Shown here piece by piece: positions 1 to 7,385 of a stretch of DNA of 11,275 nucleotides. The notes under the pieces were generated by a model. That model did no database searches. It was not told the origin of the DNA and saw only the letters and a list, made by a program, of their open reading frames with translations. The position numbers and the translations under genes were made by a program. The stretch comes from Candidatus Cloacimonadota bacterium (GTDB taxonomy: Bacteria > Cloacimonadota > Cloacimonadia > Cloacimonadales > WRIO01), in the NCBI GenBank assembly GCA_023230175.1, contig JALNXV010000086.1, forward strand, positions 1 through 11,275. Reading direction: 5' to 3'. The stretch's first letter is position 1, and each line of letters begins with the position of its first letter.

Positions 1-9
1 TGTAAAAAA

Positions 10-744
10 CTAAAATCTCTCATCCAAACTTTTTTTAGCTTTTACCCATAAAAAACCCTCTTGACCTTCTTTATAAGATAAATTTCCCGCAAAAAATGGT
101 GCATACTGATCATCCTTGTGACCTTTTGTTGTAACTCGATATGATAGGACTTCTAATTTAGTAAGCAAATTATCATTTATTATTTTTTCATTAAGTCTTT
201 GAGGTTCACAAGAAGTAGCTCTTTCTTCTAAATTAAAACTACCTATAAATAATCCGCCGGGTTTTATAACTCTTAAAATTTCAGAACACATTATTGGGAA
301 ATTATCTACATGATCAATTGCATTTAGAGTAAAAAGAATGTCAACAATCCCAGACGGAAGTGGTATTACATTTTCTGTAGATTTTAGATATATCATATTA
401 TGAGACAATATATTACTTGTAAACTCATCAATATATCTATCAGCTAACACATCAATACCTATCCTGAAAGTTGCCGACTTTGCCCAAGTTAAACTTCCAC
501 GTGGTCCGCAACCAAAGTCAGCAACAACTTTATCTTTAACGAAATCAATATTAGATTCTTCAGCCATAGCTAACATATATTTTTTATAATGAGAATTTTC
601 AAATATACCTTTATCAATTTCTAATCTTGATCGCCAAAAATTTAATTCTTCTGTATTTTTCTTTAAAAAGCAATTTAATAAAGGTCGAATACTATCTTTT
701 AAGAAAACCGGTAATAATGATTTAATATTATATTTTATTGTCAT
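10..744 (-). CDS. Class I SAM-dependent methyltransferase, substrate unknown
   Basis: Predicted soluble 244-residue methyltransferase that transfers a methyl group from S-adenosylmethionine to an unknown acceptor. The Rossmann core is clear: motif I DFGCGP at residues 76-81, an acidic strand-2 end GIDV at 96-99 (ribose contact), VDILFTLNAIDHVDN at 134-148 matching the motif around strand 4, and the post-motif IKPGG at 160-164. This is the Methyltransf_11-like pattern common in small-molecule and cell-envelope enzymes. About 70 residues precede the core and may shape substrate binding. ATG 744 is preceded by AGGAGT four bases away, a strong ribosome binding site that fixes the start. The gene diverges from the kinase at 956 and has its own TTGACA-type promoter. 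It is complete, with a TAG stop at the far left. The fold is sure; the acceptor cannot be read from the sequence. The neighbouring LPS-type kinase makes an envelope substrate possible, but that is only context. Confidence 0.88.
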   Translation of the reverse strand: MTIKYNIKSLLPVFLKDSIRPLLNCFLKKNTEELNFWRSRLEIDKGIFENSHYKKYMLAMAEESNIDFVKDKVVADFGCGPRGSLTWAKSATFRIGIDVLADRYIDEFTSNILSHNMIYLKSTENVIPLPSGIVDILFTLNAIDHVDNFPIMCSEILRVIKPGGLFIGSFNLEERATSCEPQRLNEKIINDNLLTKLEVLSYRVTTKGHKDDQYAPFFAGNLSYKEGQEGFLWVKAKKSLDERF

Positions 745-822
745 TTTTACTCCTAAAAATCTATTTACATACTTATATCTATCTATTAGACAATGATAAC
801 TTACTAATAACTTATTAAAATC

Positions 823-850
823 AGAATAATTAAATTTAAACTCTTGTCAA
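823..850 (-). promoter_or_regulatory. Promoter for the methyltransferase at 10-744
   Basis: On the minus strand a perfect -35 hexamer TTGACA (850-845) is followed after 16 bases by TATTCT (828-823), a plausible sigma-70 -10. Transcription would start near 816, giving a leader of about 70 bases before the ATG at 744. The same TTGACA-16-TATTnT layout occurs at two other gene starts in this window, which raises confidence. Seen by eye only. Confidence 0.5.
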
Positions 851-911
851 TGGAAAAATTAAAAATATTGAAATATATTATGTAAAACTTTCAATTTTTT
901 AAGAAAATTAA

Positions 912-939
912 TTGACAAAAGAATTAACAAAAATATTGT
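912..939 (+). promoter_or_regulatory. Promoter for the kinase-deacetylase-hutI run
   Basis: Perfect TTGACA (912-917), 16-base spacer, then TATTGT (934-939). The predicted start of transcription, about 946, is only about ten bases before the ATG at 956 and falls inside the AAAGGA ribosome binding site (945-950). The leader would therefore be extremely short. Either the true start of transcription is a few bases earlier or another upstream promoter also serves the run. The rest of the 745-955 gap is A/T-rich with no other structure I can support. Confidence 0.5.
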
Positions 940-955
940 GAAGTAAAGGACAGAT

Positions 956-1678
956 ATGAAAAAGATTAAAATCAATAATGCGTTATTAACTAAATACTAT
1001 ATTTTACCATATAAGGATTATCAGGATTGTTTTAATATCTTCAATGCTTTTACAGGTAAGCAATATAAGTTCATCAAGGTGTTAAAAAATAATCAACGAA
1101 GTTATGTAGAGCTTTTCGAGTATGAAAATAAAAAATATGTTATCAAGATTCCCATAGAAAAAAATAAACGTAAATGGATAAGATTTACTACACTATTTCG
1201 AAAAGGTGAAGCAGAAAGAGCTTTAGACAATATGCAAAACATTTTGAATATGGGCTTACTGACAACAATTCCTGTATTGCTTTATGAAAAATGGACATTA
1301 GGCTTTTTAACAAATTCTTACTACATTTATGAATATTCTGAAGCAACACCGGTCACTGAAGAATACTATACTGATGTTATTAAAATTTTAGAATTTCTAC
1401 ATAAAAATAATTTTCTTCATCACGATGCACATCTGGATAATTTCTTAGTTAAAAATGGTAAGATATTCCTATTAGATGCTAATCTAAAAAAAATGTTTTT
1501 ATTTAATAAATTCAAAAGTTACTATGAATTTATTTACTTATCCGAGATGAACCCGGAAATACAAGCATCGCTTAACATAAATAAAAGTTGTCTTAATTAC
1601 AAATTAGCATTAATTTATCATAATTATATAAAAAATTGGCGACGGTTCAAAAAATTTATCAGAGGAAATAAAAAATGA
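956..1678 (+). CDS. LPS core heptose kinase-like protein (WaaY/RfaY family)
   Basis: 240-residue protein-kinase-like fold. A probable ATP-binding lysine is K64 in YVIKIP. The following basic stretch with RKGEAERA resembles the early part of the WaaY/RfaY family, whose members phosphorylate heptose in the LPS inner core on the cytoplasmic side of the membrane. The catalytic loop HHDAHLDN (155-162) supplies D157 and N162, equivalent to the HxD-N of aminoglycoside and LPS kinases. LLDAN (172-176) supplies D174, the second metal-binding aspartate in place of DFG. The length is close to that of WaaY. ATG 956 has AAAGGA five bases upstream. The stop overlaps the next start as ATGA, so the lipoprotein gene is probably translationally coupled. 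Family membership is recalled from motif pattern, not searched. A related KdkA-type or other small-molecule kinase is possible, so no gene symbol is given. C-terminal residues are very basic, consistent with contact with membrane or anionic substrate. Confidence 0.75.
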   Translation: MKKIKINNALLTKYYILPYKDYQDCFNIFNAFTGKQYKFIKVLKNNQRSYVELFEYENKKYVIKIPIEKNKRKWIRFTTLFRKGEAERALDNMQNILNMGLLTTIPVLLYEKWTLGFLTNSYYIYEYSEATPVTEEYYTDVIKILEFLHKNNFLHHDAHLDNFLVKNGKIFLLDANLKKMFLFNKFKSYYEFIYLSEMNPEIQASLNINKSCLNYKLALIYHNYIKNWRRFKKFIRGNKK

Positions 1679-2787
1679 AAACATTCAAACTCATATCTAT
1701 AATAATCTTTACCTTAATTATCATAACTTCTTGTAATAAAAAGAATAAGCAAAACTCAAATAAATTACAACCTATAACAGAAAAAACTACAATGGATAAG
1801 ATAATAATAGATTTCTCATATAAACTTAGTATTCAACTTAATACTGTTCAAAAACTTCAAAAAAGTGATGGAATTTATTATTATATCCCAATCTCATCAA
1901 GTACAGACATAGATTTCGCTGATATGATATTACAAGGATATATAGAAAAATCTTCCATTGATTTCATAAGTGAAATAACTATTAATAAGGATAAATTTAT
2001 TAAAAAATATCGAGATTCTATCCATAAACAAGATTTTATAATCGAACTTTATGATGAAAAAATCAGCCCCGGGATACCTTTAAACCGGGACAATGTTACA
2101 GGATTTAATAAATTATGTATTATTATTGATGATTTCGGAGGATACGATGGAGATTTACTTGATAAATTTTGTCAAACCGACCAAGCTGTTACCTTTGCTA
2201 TCATACCACAATTAACTCATAGCAAAACAGTTATGCATAAGGCAGTAAAGTCCGGACACGAAGTTATAGTCCATATCCCAATGCAACCTGAAAATGGGAA
2301 TATCAAATTGACTGACAACACGATAACAGATAAGCTTAGCAATCAAGAAATCTATGACCAAATAAAATCTTTTTTTACAGAACTTAATTATGCTATTGGA
2401 GCAAACAATCATATGGGAAGTAAAATCACTCAAAGTAAACCTTTAATGCAATCTATCCTAAAATACTTTGTTGAAAAAGATTTTTATTTTATTGACAGCT
2501 TTACTATTGCCTCATCGATTGCTTATACAACTGCACAAGAAATGGGACTGGCGTCTGCAAGAAGAAATCTTTTTTTAGATGCACCGGAAAATTCAGATGA
2601 AGTATTAAGCCAAAGAATAGAAAATTTAAAACAACTCAAAGATAAACAACAAGATGTCTTAGTGATAACTCACTGTTTCGATGAAGATAGACTAATTAGA
2701 CTAAATAAATTTATTATAGAAGCAAGAAAAATGGGTTTTGAATTAGTCCCTGCCTCCAAATTTGTTGTTTCTAGTCCAAATATATAA
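1675..2787 (+). CDS. Lipoprotein with divergent polysaccharide deacetylase domain
   Basis: 370 residues. An N-terminal signal of basic MKTFK and a hydrophobic stretch ends in a lipobox I-T-S-C with the lipidated cysteine at C20, so the mature protein should be a lipoprotein facing the periplasm. Residues about 145-365 match the divergent polysaccharide deacetylase family (DUF610, YibQ-like). The signs are the D152-D153 pair in IIIDDFGG, a TFAIIP strand, the H200-containing HIPMQP segment, NNHMGS at 244-249, a DSFT/FLDAPEN region and a late histidine H333 in ITHCF. Relatives usually show IGHP at this last place, so the local sequence is a variant. Residues 21-140 form a lysine- and asparagine-rich region with no fold I recognise. 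The family is related to NodB-type deacetylases, but its substrate is poorly defined. The gene starts inside the kinase stop (ATGA) and lies 19 bases before hutI. The domain call is firm; activity on a glycan is inferred. Confidence 0.82.
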   Translation: MKTFKLISIIIFTLIIITSCNKKNKQNSNKLQPITEKTTMDKIIIDFSYKLSIQLNTVQKLQKSDGIYYYIPISSSTDIDFADMILQGYIEKSSIDFISEITINKDKFIKKYRDSIHKQDFIIELYDEKISPGIPLNRDNVTGFNKLCIIIDDFGGYDGDLLDKFCQTDQAVTFAIIPQLTHSKTVMHKAVKSGHEVIVHIPMQPENGNIKLTDNTITDKLSNQEIYDQIKSFFTELNYAIGANNHMGSKITQSKPLMQSILKYFVEKDFYFIDSFTIASSIAYTTAQEMGLASARRNLFLDAPENSDEVLSQRIENLKQLKDKQQDVLVITHCFDEDRLIRLNKFIIEARKMGFELVPASKFVVSSPNI

Positions 2788-2792
2788 TTTTT

Positions 2793-2800
2793 AAAAGGAG
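2793..2800 (+). promoter_or_regulatory. Strong ribosome binding site of hutI
   Basis: AAAAGGAG ends six bases before the ATG at 2807, inside a 19-base gap too short for a promoter. It supports hutI being read from the same message as the two upstream genes while being initiated independently. Confidence 0.7.
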
Positions 2801-2806
2801 AATAAT

Positions 2807-4063
2807 ATGCAAACAGTAGATTATATAGTTCATAATGCAAAAGAAATAATTACTTTAAAAGGAGATAATAAGGCACGTTCAGGAAAAGCAATGAACGAGC
2901 TTTCCATAATGAAAAATTCTGCTATGGCCATCAAAGACGGAATAATCATTAATATAGACAACACAGATACAATTAAACAAAATTACCTACCGTTACAATG
3001 GATTGATGCAGAAAATACTATCATTTGCCCGGGATTTGTTGACCCACATACACATCCGGTATTTGTTCATACAAGAGAAAATGAATTTGAAATGCGACTT
3101 CAAGGAAAATCTTATGTAGAAATTTCAAAAGCAGGTGGTGGCATTTTATCAAGCATTAATGCTGTCAGAGAAGCAGATGAAGACTACCTCTTTGAACTCG
3201 CTTATAATAGAATAAATCGTATGATTGAATGCGGTACTACTGCTATCGAAGCTAAAAGTGGATACGGTTTAAGCACTGAAAGCGAACTTAAAATGCTTAA
3301 AGTAATTAAAAAATTACAAGAATTTATGCCCATAGAAATTGTATCAACCTTTATGGGAGCTCACGAATTTCCACTTGAATATCGAAATAACAGACAAGCA
3401 TATATAGATTTACTCATCAATGAAATGATGCCTGAAGTCAAAAGACAAAACCTTGCAGAGTATGTAGATATCTTCACTGAAGCTCATGTGTATAACATTG
3501 AAGAATCAAGAAAGATTTTATTAAAAGCTAAAGAACTCGGATTTAAAATTCGTATGCACGCAGATGAAATCGAAGCTATTGGAGGGGCAGAACTTGCAGC
3601 AGAAATGGGAGCAGTTTCAGCCGATCATCTTGGTGCTTGTTCAGACGAAGGAATCAAAGCAATGAGAGATGCCGGTGTAATAGCAACTCTTTTACCGGGA
3701 ACCCTCTTTAGTTTAAGAAGTAAATCCTATGCAAGGGCTAAAGATATGATTTCCGCAGGGTTACCTGTAGCAATAGCAAGCGATTACAACCCCGGAAGCT
3801 GTAATCTCGACAGTATGCAATTTGCAATGACCTTGTCTTGTTTACAAATGGGAATGACACCGGCAGAAGCACTTACAGCAGCAACATTTAACGCTGCTTG
3901 TGCTATCGAACGCCAAGACTTTTTCGGTAGTTTAGAAAAAGATAAGAATGCTGACTTTGTAATGCTTGATATACCGTCAATAGCCTTTATACCTTATCAT
4001 TTCGGCTCAAATAATGTTAGCAAGGTTTATAAATTAGGTGAACTTATCTTTTCAAGAGATTAG
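2807..4063 (+). CDS. hutI: Imidazolonepropionase HutI
   Basis: 418 residues, the usual length for HutI (EC 3.5.2.7), a cytoplasmic amidohydrolase that opens 4-imidazolone-5-propanoate to N-formimidoyl-L-glutamate in histidine degradation. The metal-binding signature DPHTHP gives H81 and H83. Further on are MHADE with H251, ADHLG with H274, and ASDYNPGS with D326, the expected metal and proton-transfer ligands. The segment FEMRLQGKSYVEI followed by AGGGI, and the IEAKSGYGLS segment, are hallmark HutI sequences that separate it from other amidohydrolases. No truncation or missing catalytic residue is seen. It is last in the rightward run, behind two envelope-type genes, and no hutH, hutU or hutG is in the window; these must be elsewhere or absent. 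Its TAG stop shares bases with the TAA of the convergent gene, leaving no intergenic terminator. Confidence 0.95.
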   Translation: MQTVDYIVHNAKEIITLKGDNKARSGKAMNELSIMKNSAMAIKDGIIINIDNTDTIKQNYLPLQWIDAENTIICPGFVDPHTHPVFVHTRENEFEMRLQGKSYVEISKAGGGILSSINAVREADEDYLFELAYNRINRMIECGTTAIEAKSGYGLSTESELKMLKVIKKLQEFMPIEIVSTFMGAHEFPLEYRNNRQAYIDLLINEMMPEVKRQNLAEYVDIFTEAHVYNIEESRKILLKAKELGFKIRMHADEIEAIGGAELAAEMGAVSADHLGACSDEGIKAMRDAGVIATLLPGTLFSLRSKSYARAKDMISAGLPVAIASDYNPGSCNLDSMQFAMTLSCLQMGMTPAEALTAATFNAACAIERQDFFGSLEKDKNADFVMLDIPSIAFIPYHFGSNNVSKVYKLGELIFSRD

Positions 4064-4623
4064 ATATTTAAAGTCTGACTATAAATTGAAATCAATAAAC
4101 CGGCATCTAGTGAGAGATGAATGGTTTTATACTTTTCATCTCTTAAAACATACTTGTGATAAGCTGAAGTTGTTTCAGGATGAGAGTCTATGTTATCTGC
4201 AATAATCAAAGCTTGATCATTTAAAATTGGTTCACATAGTTTTAGATAATTTATATATGCCGGTTTATTGGCATCTATAAACAAAACGTCTATCTTTTTA
4301 TCAAGTGTCTCTATTATATCTTCTGCTTTAGCTTTAATAAATGTAATATTGGTAAAGTCTTGTAAATTATCTCTTGCCATAGATTGACGCTTTTCATCAA
4401 CATCAATCGTGGTAACCTGAATATTATTATCCAATGCCAAAAAAAAGGTCGAGTAGCCGTTAGAAGTACCAATTTCCAAAATATGTTTAGGTTGTTTAAT
4501 AGTGACTAATATGTTTAATAAAAAGGCTGTTTCTTTATTTACATTCCAAAGCCTATTATTAGCTATAGCTTGCTGTTTAAAAGCTTTAAGTAATTCAGCT
4601 TGTTTTGAGATTAATTTTTCCAT
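4060..4623 (-). CDS. O-methyltransferase, class I SAM (family 3, YrrM-like)
   Basis: 187 residues, slightly short for the family. Motif I is LEIGTSNGYS (49-58), strand 2 ends in TIDVDE (72-77), and FIDANK (115-120) with IIADNI (140-145) supplies D117, D143 and N144, the usual divalent-metal and catechol-type ligands of COG4122 O-methyltransferases. The acceptor is unknown. The start ATG 4623 lies within the end of the glycosyltransferase gene (13-base overlap) and follows an in-frame TAA, so it is the earliest possible start. The nearest purine-rich site, AAGGGAG (about 4639-4645), is 15 bases away. Translation is therefore probably coupled to the upstream gene. Being last in the polycistron behind a glycosyltransferase, it may modify the same glycan or lipid, but that is context only. 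The stop overlaps that of hutI on the other strand. Confidence 0.85.
   Translation of the reverse strand: MEKLISKQAELLKAFKQQAIANNRLWNVNKETAFLLNILVTIKQPKHILEIGTSNGYSTFFLALDNNIQVTTIDVDEKRQSMARDNLQDFTNITFIKAKAEDIIETLDKKIDVLFIDANKPAYINYLKLCEPILNDQALIIADNIDSHPETTSAYHKYVLRDEKYKTIHLSLDAGLLISIYSQTLNI
4111..4145. repeat. Inverted repeat inside the O-methyltransferase 3' end
   Basis: AGAGATGAA (4113-4121) pairs perfectly with TTCATCTCT (4135-4143). One G-T wobble and one A-T pair extend it to 11 pairs around a 13-base loop. It sits 48 bases past the hutI stop in the rightward direction. No T-run follows on either strand, so it is not a standard intrinsic terminator. It might slow or protect hutI message ends, or be chance in AT-rich coding DNA. 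Confidence 0.35.
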
Positions 4624-5714
4624 TTATATTTAAACAAACTCCCTTTGATACCAAAATATAAAAAATATGGAATGTATAAGATTTCAGTCAAAAAAAAATA
4701 TTTCATTAAGACAAAACGCTTTACTTTCCATAAAAAACCACCTATCAATAATGCCTCAATAAAAAGTTTAACACAAATATTTACAATAAAATGTTTTAGA
4801 CTATATGCCGATAGTAATACTTGACAAAAAGCAATACATAAATACATATAATAAATTGCAATTGATAAAGTTAGTAGTTTAATATATAAGGGATAATATT
4901 TAAATTTTGACGCCCTTCTTGTTTCTTGATTAATTTGTTGTATATTATCTTTATCCTCAACACTATCTACTATTGCATCTTGGTCAAAACAAAAACAATA
5001 TTTATTTACAGTATGACGTGATTTTAACAACATCAAATCATCATCTCCCGATAAAATATTATGTATTCCGGAATAACCATCAACCTTATCCCAAATCCTT
5101 TTTCTGTAAGCCATATTTCTCGCTGTGCAAGTAAGGGGGATATTCAAGCCAAAACTACCTGCAGTCACTGCAAAGATTGAGCTTCTCTCCAAATTTTTCA
5201 ATCCATTCAACAGAGATTTTTTTTTAAATACTAAAGGGGAATAACCGGCAACAAAATCAACTTCTTCACTAAAGCATTGATTTATACTCTTCAGCCAATT
5301 CTTTTCAGGTAAACAATCAGCATCGGTAAACACCAATATCGGGTATTGAGATATATTTATACCGGAAGTCAAAGCCTTCTTTTTCCCCTTAATTTTGGGT
5401 AAATCAGCTTGACTTACATATATGTAAATAAAATTTTCCTTATCAATAATAAATTGCTTCACTATCTCTGCTGTTTTATCACTTGACCCATCGTCAGCAA
5501 TAATCACTTCAAATGAATCTTTTGGATAATTTTGATTGTTTAATAATTCTAATAAAGAATATATGTGAGACTCTTCATTTTTAACAGCAATAACTACTGA
5601 CAACTTATTAATTTTTAAGTTAATTTTTTTATTATGGAATGACTTGTTAACTCCATAAAACAAGATTAACAATATCAAGCTATATACTATCGTAAAATAA
5701 AGTAAAACTGTCAA
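4611..5714 (-). CDS. Membrane-bound family 2 glycosyltransferase
   Basis: 367 residues. An N-terminal membrane segment (about 2-22) is followed by a GT-A domain on the cytoplasmic side and about three C-terminal membrane segments (about 275-300, 308-330, 340-360). Nucleotide-sugar binding motifs are VVIAVKNEE (40-48) and DDGSSD (74-79), with the metal-binding DxD as DADC (131-134). The likely catalytic-base region is SGDDDLML (222-229). Where processive relatives such as poly-GlcNAc synthases have Q-x-x-R-W, this protein has QETRR (263-267), so the tryptophan is replaced by arginine and processivity is uncertain. Product unknown. The start is TTG at 5714: there is no in-frame ATG before residue 201, and AAGGA (5725-5729) lies ten bases upstream. 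The gene follows dnaX by 51 bases and overlaps the O-methyltransferase, so the two probably act in one pathway making or decorating a surface glycan (inference). Confidence 0.85.
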   Translation of the reverse strand: MTVLLYFTIVYSLILLILFYGVNKSFHNKKINLKINKLSVVIAVKNEESHIYSLLELLNNQNYPKDSFEVIIADDGSSDKTAEIVKQFIIDKENFIYIYVSQADLPKIKGKKKALTSGINISQYPILVFTDADCLPEKNWLKSINQCFSEEVDFVAGYSPLVFKKKSLLNGLKNLERSSIFAVTAGSFGLNIPLTCTARNMAYRKRIWDKVDGYSGIHNILSGDDDLMLLKSRHTVNKYCFCFDQDAIVDSVEDKDNIQQINQETRRASKFKYYPLYIKLLTLSIAIYYMYLCIAFCQVLLSAYSLKHFIVNICVKLFIEALLIGGFLWKVKRFVLMKYFFLTEILYIPYFLYFGIKGSLFKYKWKN

Positions 5715-5724
5715 TTAGCAACCA

Positions 5725-5729
5725 TCCTT
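5725..5729 (-). promoter_or_regulatory. Ribosome binding site fixing the glycosyltransferase TTG start
   Basis: AAGGA on the minus strand stands ten bases before TTG 5714. An ATG at 5725-5723 overlaps the site itself and reads only four codons (MVAN) before a TGA that overlaps the TTG, so TTG is the usable start. Confidence 0.55.
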
Positions 5730-5765
5730 ATATGAGACTAATATTTTTATAATAATTGAAATCAT

Positions 5766-7373
5766 TTATTCTTGTCGAATAAGAGAGTCTGTCATTTCAA
5801 TAAATTCTGCTAAATTTGGTGACTCTTTTTTTATATCTTGCAAACCGGGATTCTTATAATATTGTTGTTTTTCTTCAGGAATAAATGTAAAAGTTATCAT
5901 AATTCTTAGTCTAAAATGCTTTGATAAAAAGTCTTCAAAAACATCTTTTTCTGCCTGTAATTTTTTAAATCCGGTTTCAGATTTTAAATTAATATAAATA
6001 TGATTATTATGTACTTTTTCTATCTCAGCTGTCTCTAAAAATGTAACAGATACCGGATAAATTTCTTTAAGTTTATTGGTAATCTTAGGCCAATTATCTT
6101 TTAAAATATCAATTGTTAAATCAGAAATTTCCGGTTCAGGTTGAATTTGTTCATTAATAATCTTTTTTTGTAAAGCGTTGGAATGTTTTTGAATAGCTTG
6201 TAATTGTTCAGGATTATGTATAGGTTTAGGTATTTCTGTAAAGGTTAAAGTTCCTGATGAAATAGTATCAAGGATTTTCTTAACAGATTTCATTTCAGAG
6301 ATTCTGGCAAGTTTAACAAAAGTAAGCTCAGCAAGGATTTCCGGAGACGAAGAAGTTCTAAGATTATTTTTTGTTTCAATAAGATAATTCATAATATAGA
6401 TAATCTCATCCTCATTAAATTTTGGACATAAAGTCTGGATACTTTTAAGCATATTTTTAGAGATATCTGCCGGAATAAGATTCATTTTAACAAATAAAAA
6501 CTGCCTTAGATATTCAAGATAATTATTAATAAACTCATGAATATCTACACCTTTATCCAAGATTTGAAAATAATTTTGTAATATAACAGCGGGATTATGA
6601 TCTGCAATGCTCTGCATAAAGGTATTAAATACATCTGTATCTATCAAGCCAAAAATCTTTTGTACTTGCTCAACAGTAATTAAATCCATTCCATAAGAAA
6701 TTACTTGATCCATTAAAGATAAGGCATCTCTCATACCACCATCTGCTTTACGAGCTATAACATAAAGTGCTTCTTCCTCAACATTTATCTTCTCAAGAGT
6801 ACTTATTTCTTTTAATCTGTTCACAATAGCATCTACAGGAATTCTTTTAAAATCAAAACGTTGGCAACGTGAAACTATAGTTGGTAATACCTTATGAGGC
6901 TCTGTAGTCGCAAAGATAAACAACACCTTATCCGGTGGTTCTTCCAAAGTTTTCAATAAGGCATTAAAAGCATTCTTACTCAACATATGAACTTCATCAA
7001 TTATGATTATTTTATACCTTGATTGTGAAGTTGAATAAAAGAGTTCCTTTTGCAATTCTCTAATATCATCAACACCTGTATTTGAAGCACCGTCTATTTC
7101 TACAACATCAGGGCTAATACTCTGTGTTATATCAATACAATTAGAACATTTATTGCAAGGATTTATTGATTTAGCTACTTCACAATTTAAACTTTTTGCT
7201 AAAATACGTGCTACTGATGTCTTACCAACTCCCCTTGAACCTGTGAACAGATATGCTTGACCAATACGATCATTTTCGATCGCATTCTTAAAAATTCTCA
7301 CTATATGATCTTGAGCATAAACATCGTTAAATGTTTGAGGTCTATACTTTCTTGCAAGGACTACATAACTCAT
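5766..7373 (-). CDS. dnaX: DNA polymerase III subunit gamma/tau
   Basis: 535 residues. This is the clamp-loader ATPase that opens the beta clamp and organises the replisome. The N-terminus ARKYRPQTFNDV is typical. Walker A GSRGVGKT is at 45-52, the zinc-binding cysteines are C64, C73, C76 and C79, Walker B with DEVH is at 126-129, and the SRC motif with the arginine finger R169 is at 168-170. Domain III runs to about 370, then a low-complexity linker and a tau-like C-terminal domain. The protein is shorter than E. coli tau (643) but normal for many bacteria. At codons 402-404 an in-frame A AAA AAG could allow -1 frameshifting to a gamma-like product of about 406 residues. ATG 7373 has GGAG five bases upstream. 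The gene is 12 bases behind potC, an unusual neighbour, and likely shares its message. Confidence 0.97.
   Translation of the reverse strand: MSYVVLARKYRPQTFNDVYAQDHIVRIFKNAIENDRIGQAYLFTGSRGVGKTSVARILAKSLNCEVAKSINPCNKCSNCIDITQSISPDVVEIDGASNTGVDDIRELQKELFYSTSQSRYKIIIIDEVHMLSKNAFNALLKTLEEPPDKVLFIFATTEPHKVLPTIVSRCQRFDFKRIPVDAIVNRLKEISTLEKINVEEEALYVIARKADGGMRDALSLMDQVISYGMDLITVEQVQKIFGLIDTDVFNTFMQSIADHNPAVILQNYFQILDKGVDIHEFINNYLEYLRQFLFVKMNLIPADISKNMLKSIQTLCPKFNEDEIIYIMNYLIETKNNLRTSSSPEILAELTFVKLARISEMKSVKKILDTISSGTLTFTEIPKPIHNPEQLQAIQKHSNALQKKIINEQIQPEPEISDLTIDILKDNWPKITNKLKEIYPVSVTFLETAEIEKVHNNHIYINLKSETGFKKLQAEKDVFEDFLSKHFRLRIMITFTFIPEEKQQYYKNPGLQDIKKESPNLAEFIEMTDSLIRQE
6154..6170 (-). other. 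Candidate -1 frameshift site in dnaX
   Basis: The minus strand reads CAA AAA AAG ATT ATT AAT, so the heptamer A AAA AAG is in the correct zero-frame phase at codons 402-404. It is the same heptamer used by E. coli dnaX. A -1 slip gives AAA AAA GAT TAT TAA, ending after two new codons. The site lies just past domain III, where gamma forms end. I see neither an upstream Shine-Dalgarno-like stimulator nor a strong downstream hairpin, and A-runs are common in this DNA, so function is unproven. Confidence 0.45.
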
Positions 7374-7385
7374 AGTAACTCCAAT

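Noticed and set aside
2212..2433. Reverse-strand ORF of 73 codons inside the deacetylase gene
   Set aside because: Antisense to a well-conserved domain, no ribosome site, no recognisable protein; a shadow.
5711..5725. Four-codon leader ORF (MVAN) ending on the glycosyltransferase TTG
   Set aside because: The only ribosome site overlaps its ATG with no spacing, so it is unlikely to be translated; the site instead fits the TTG.
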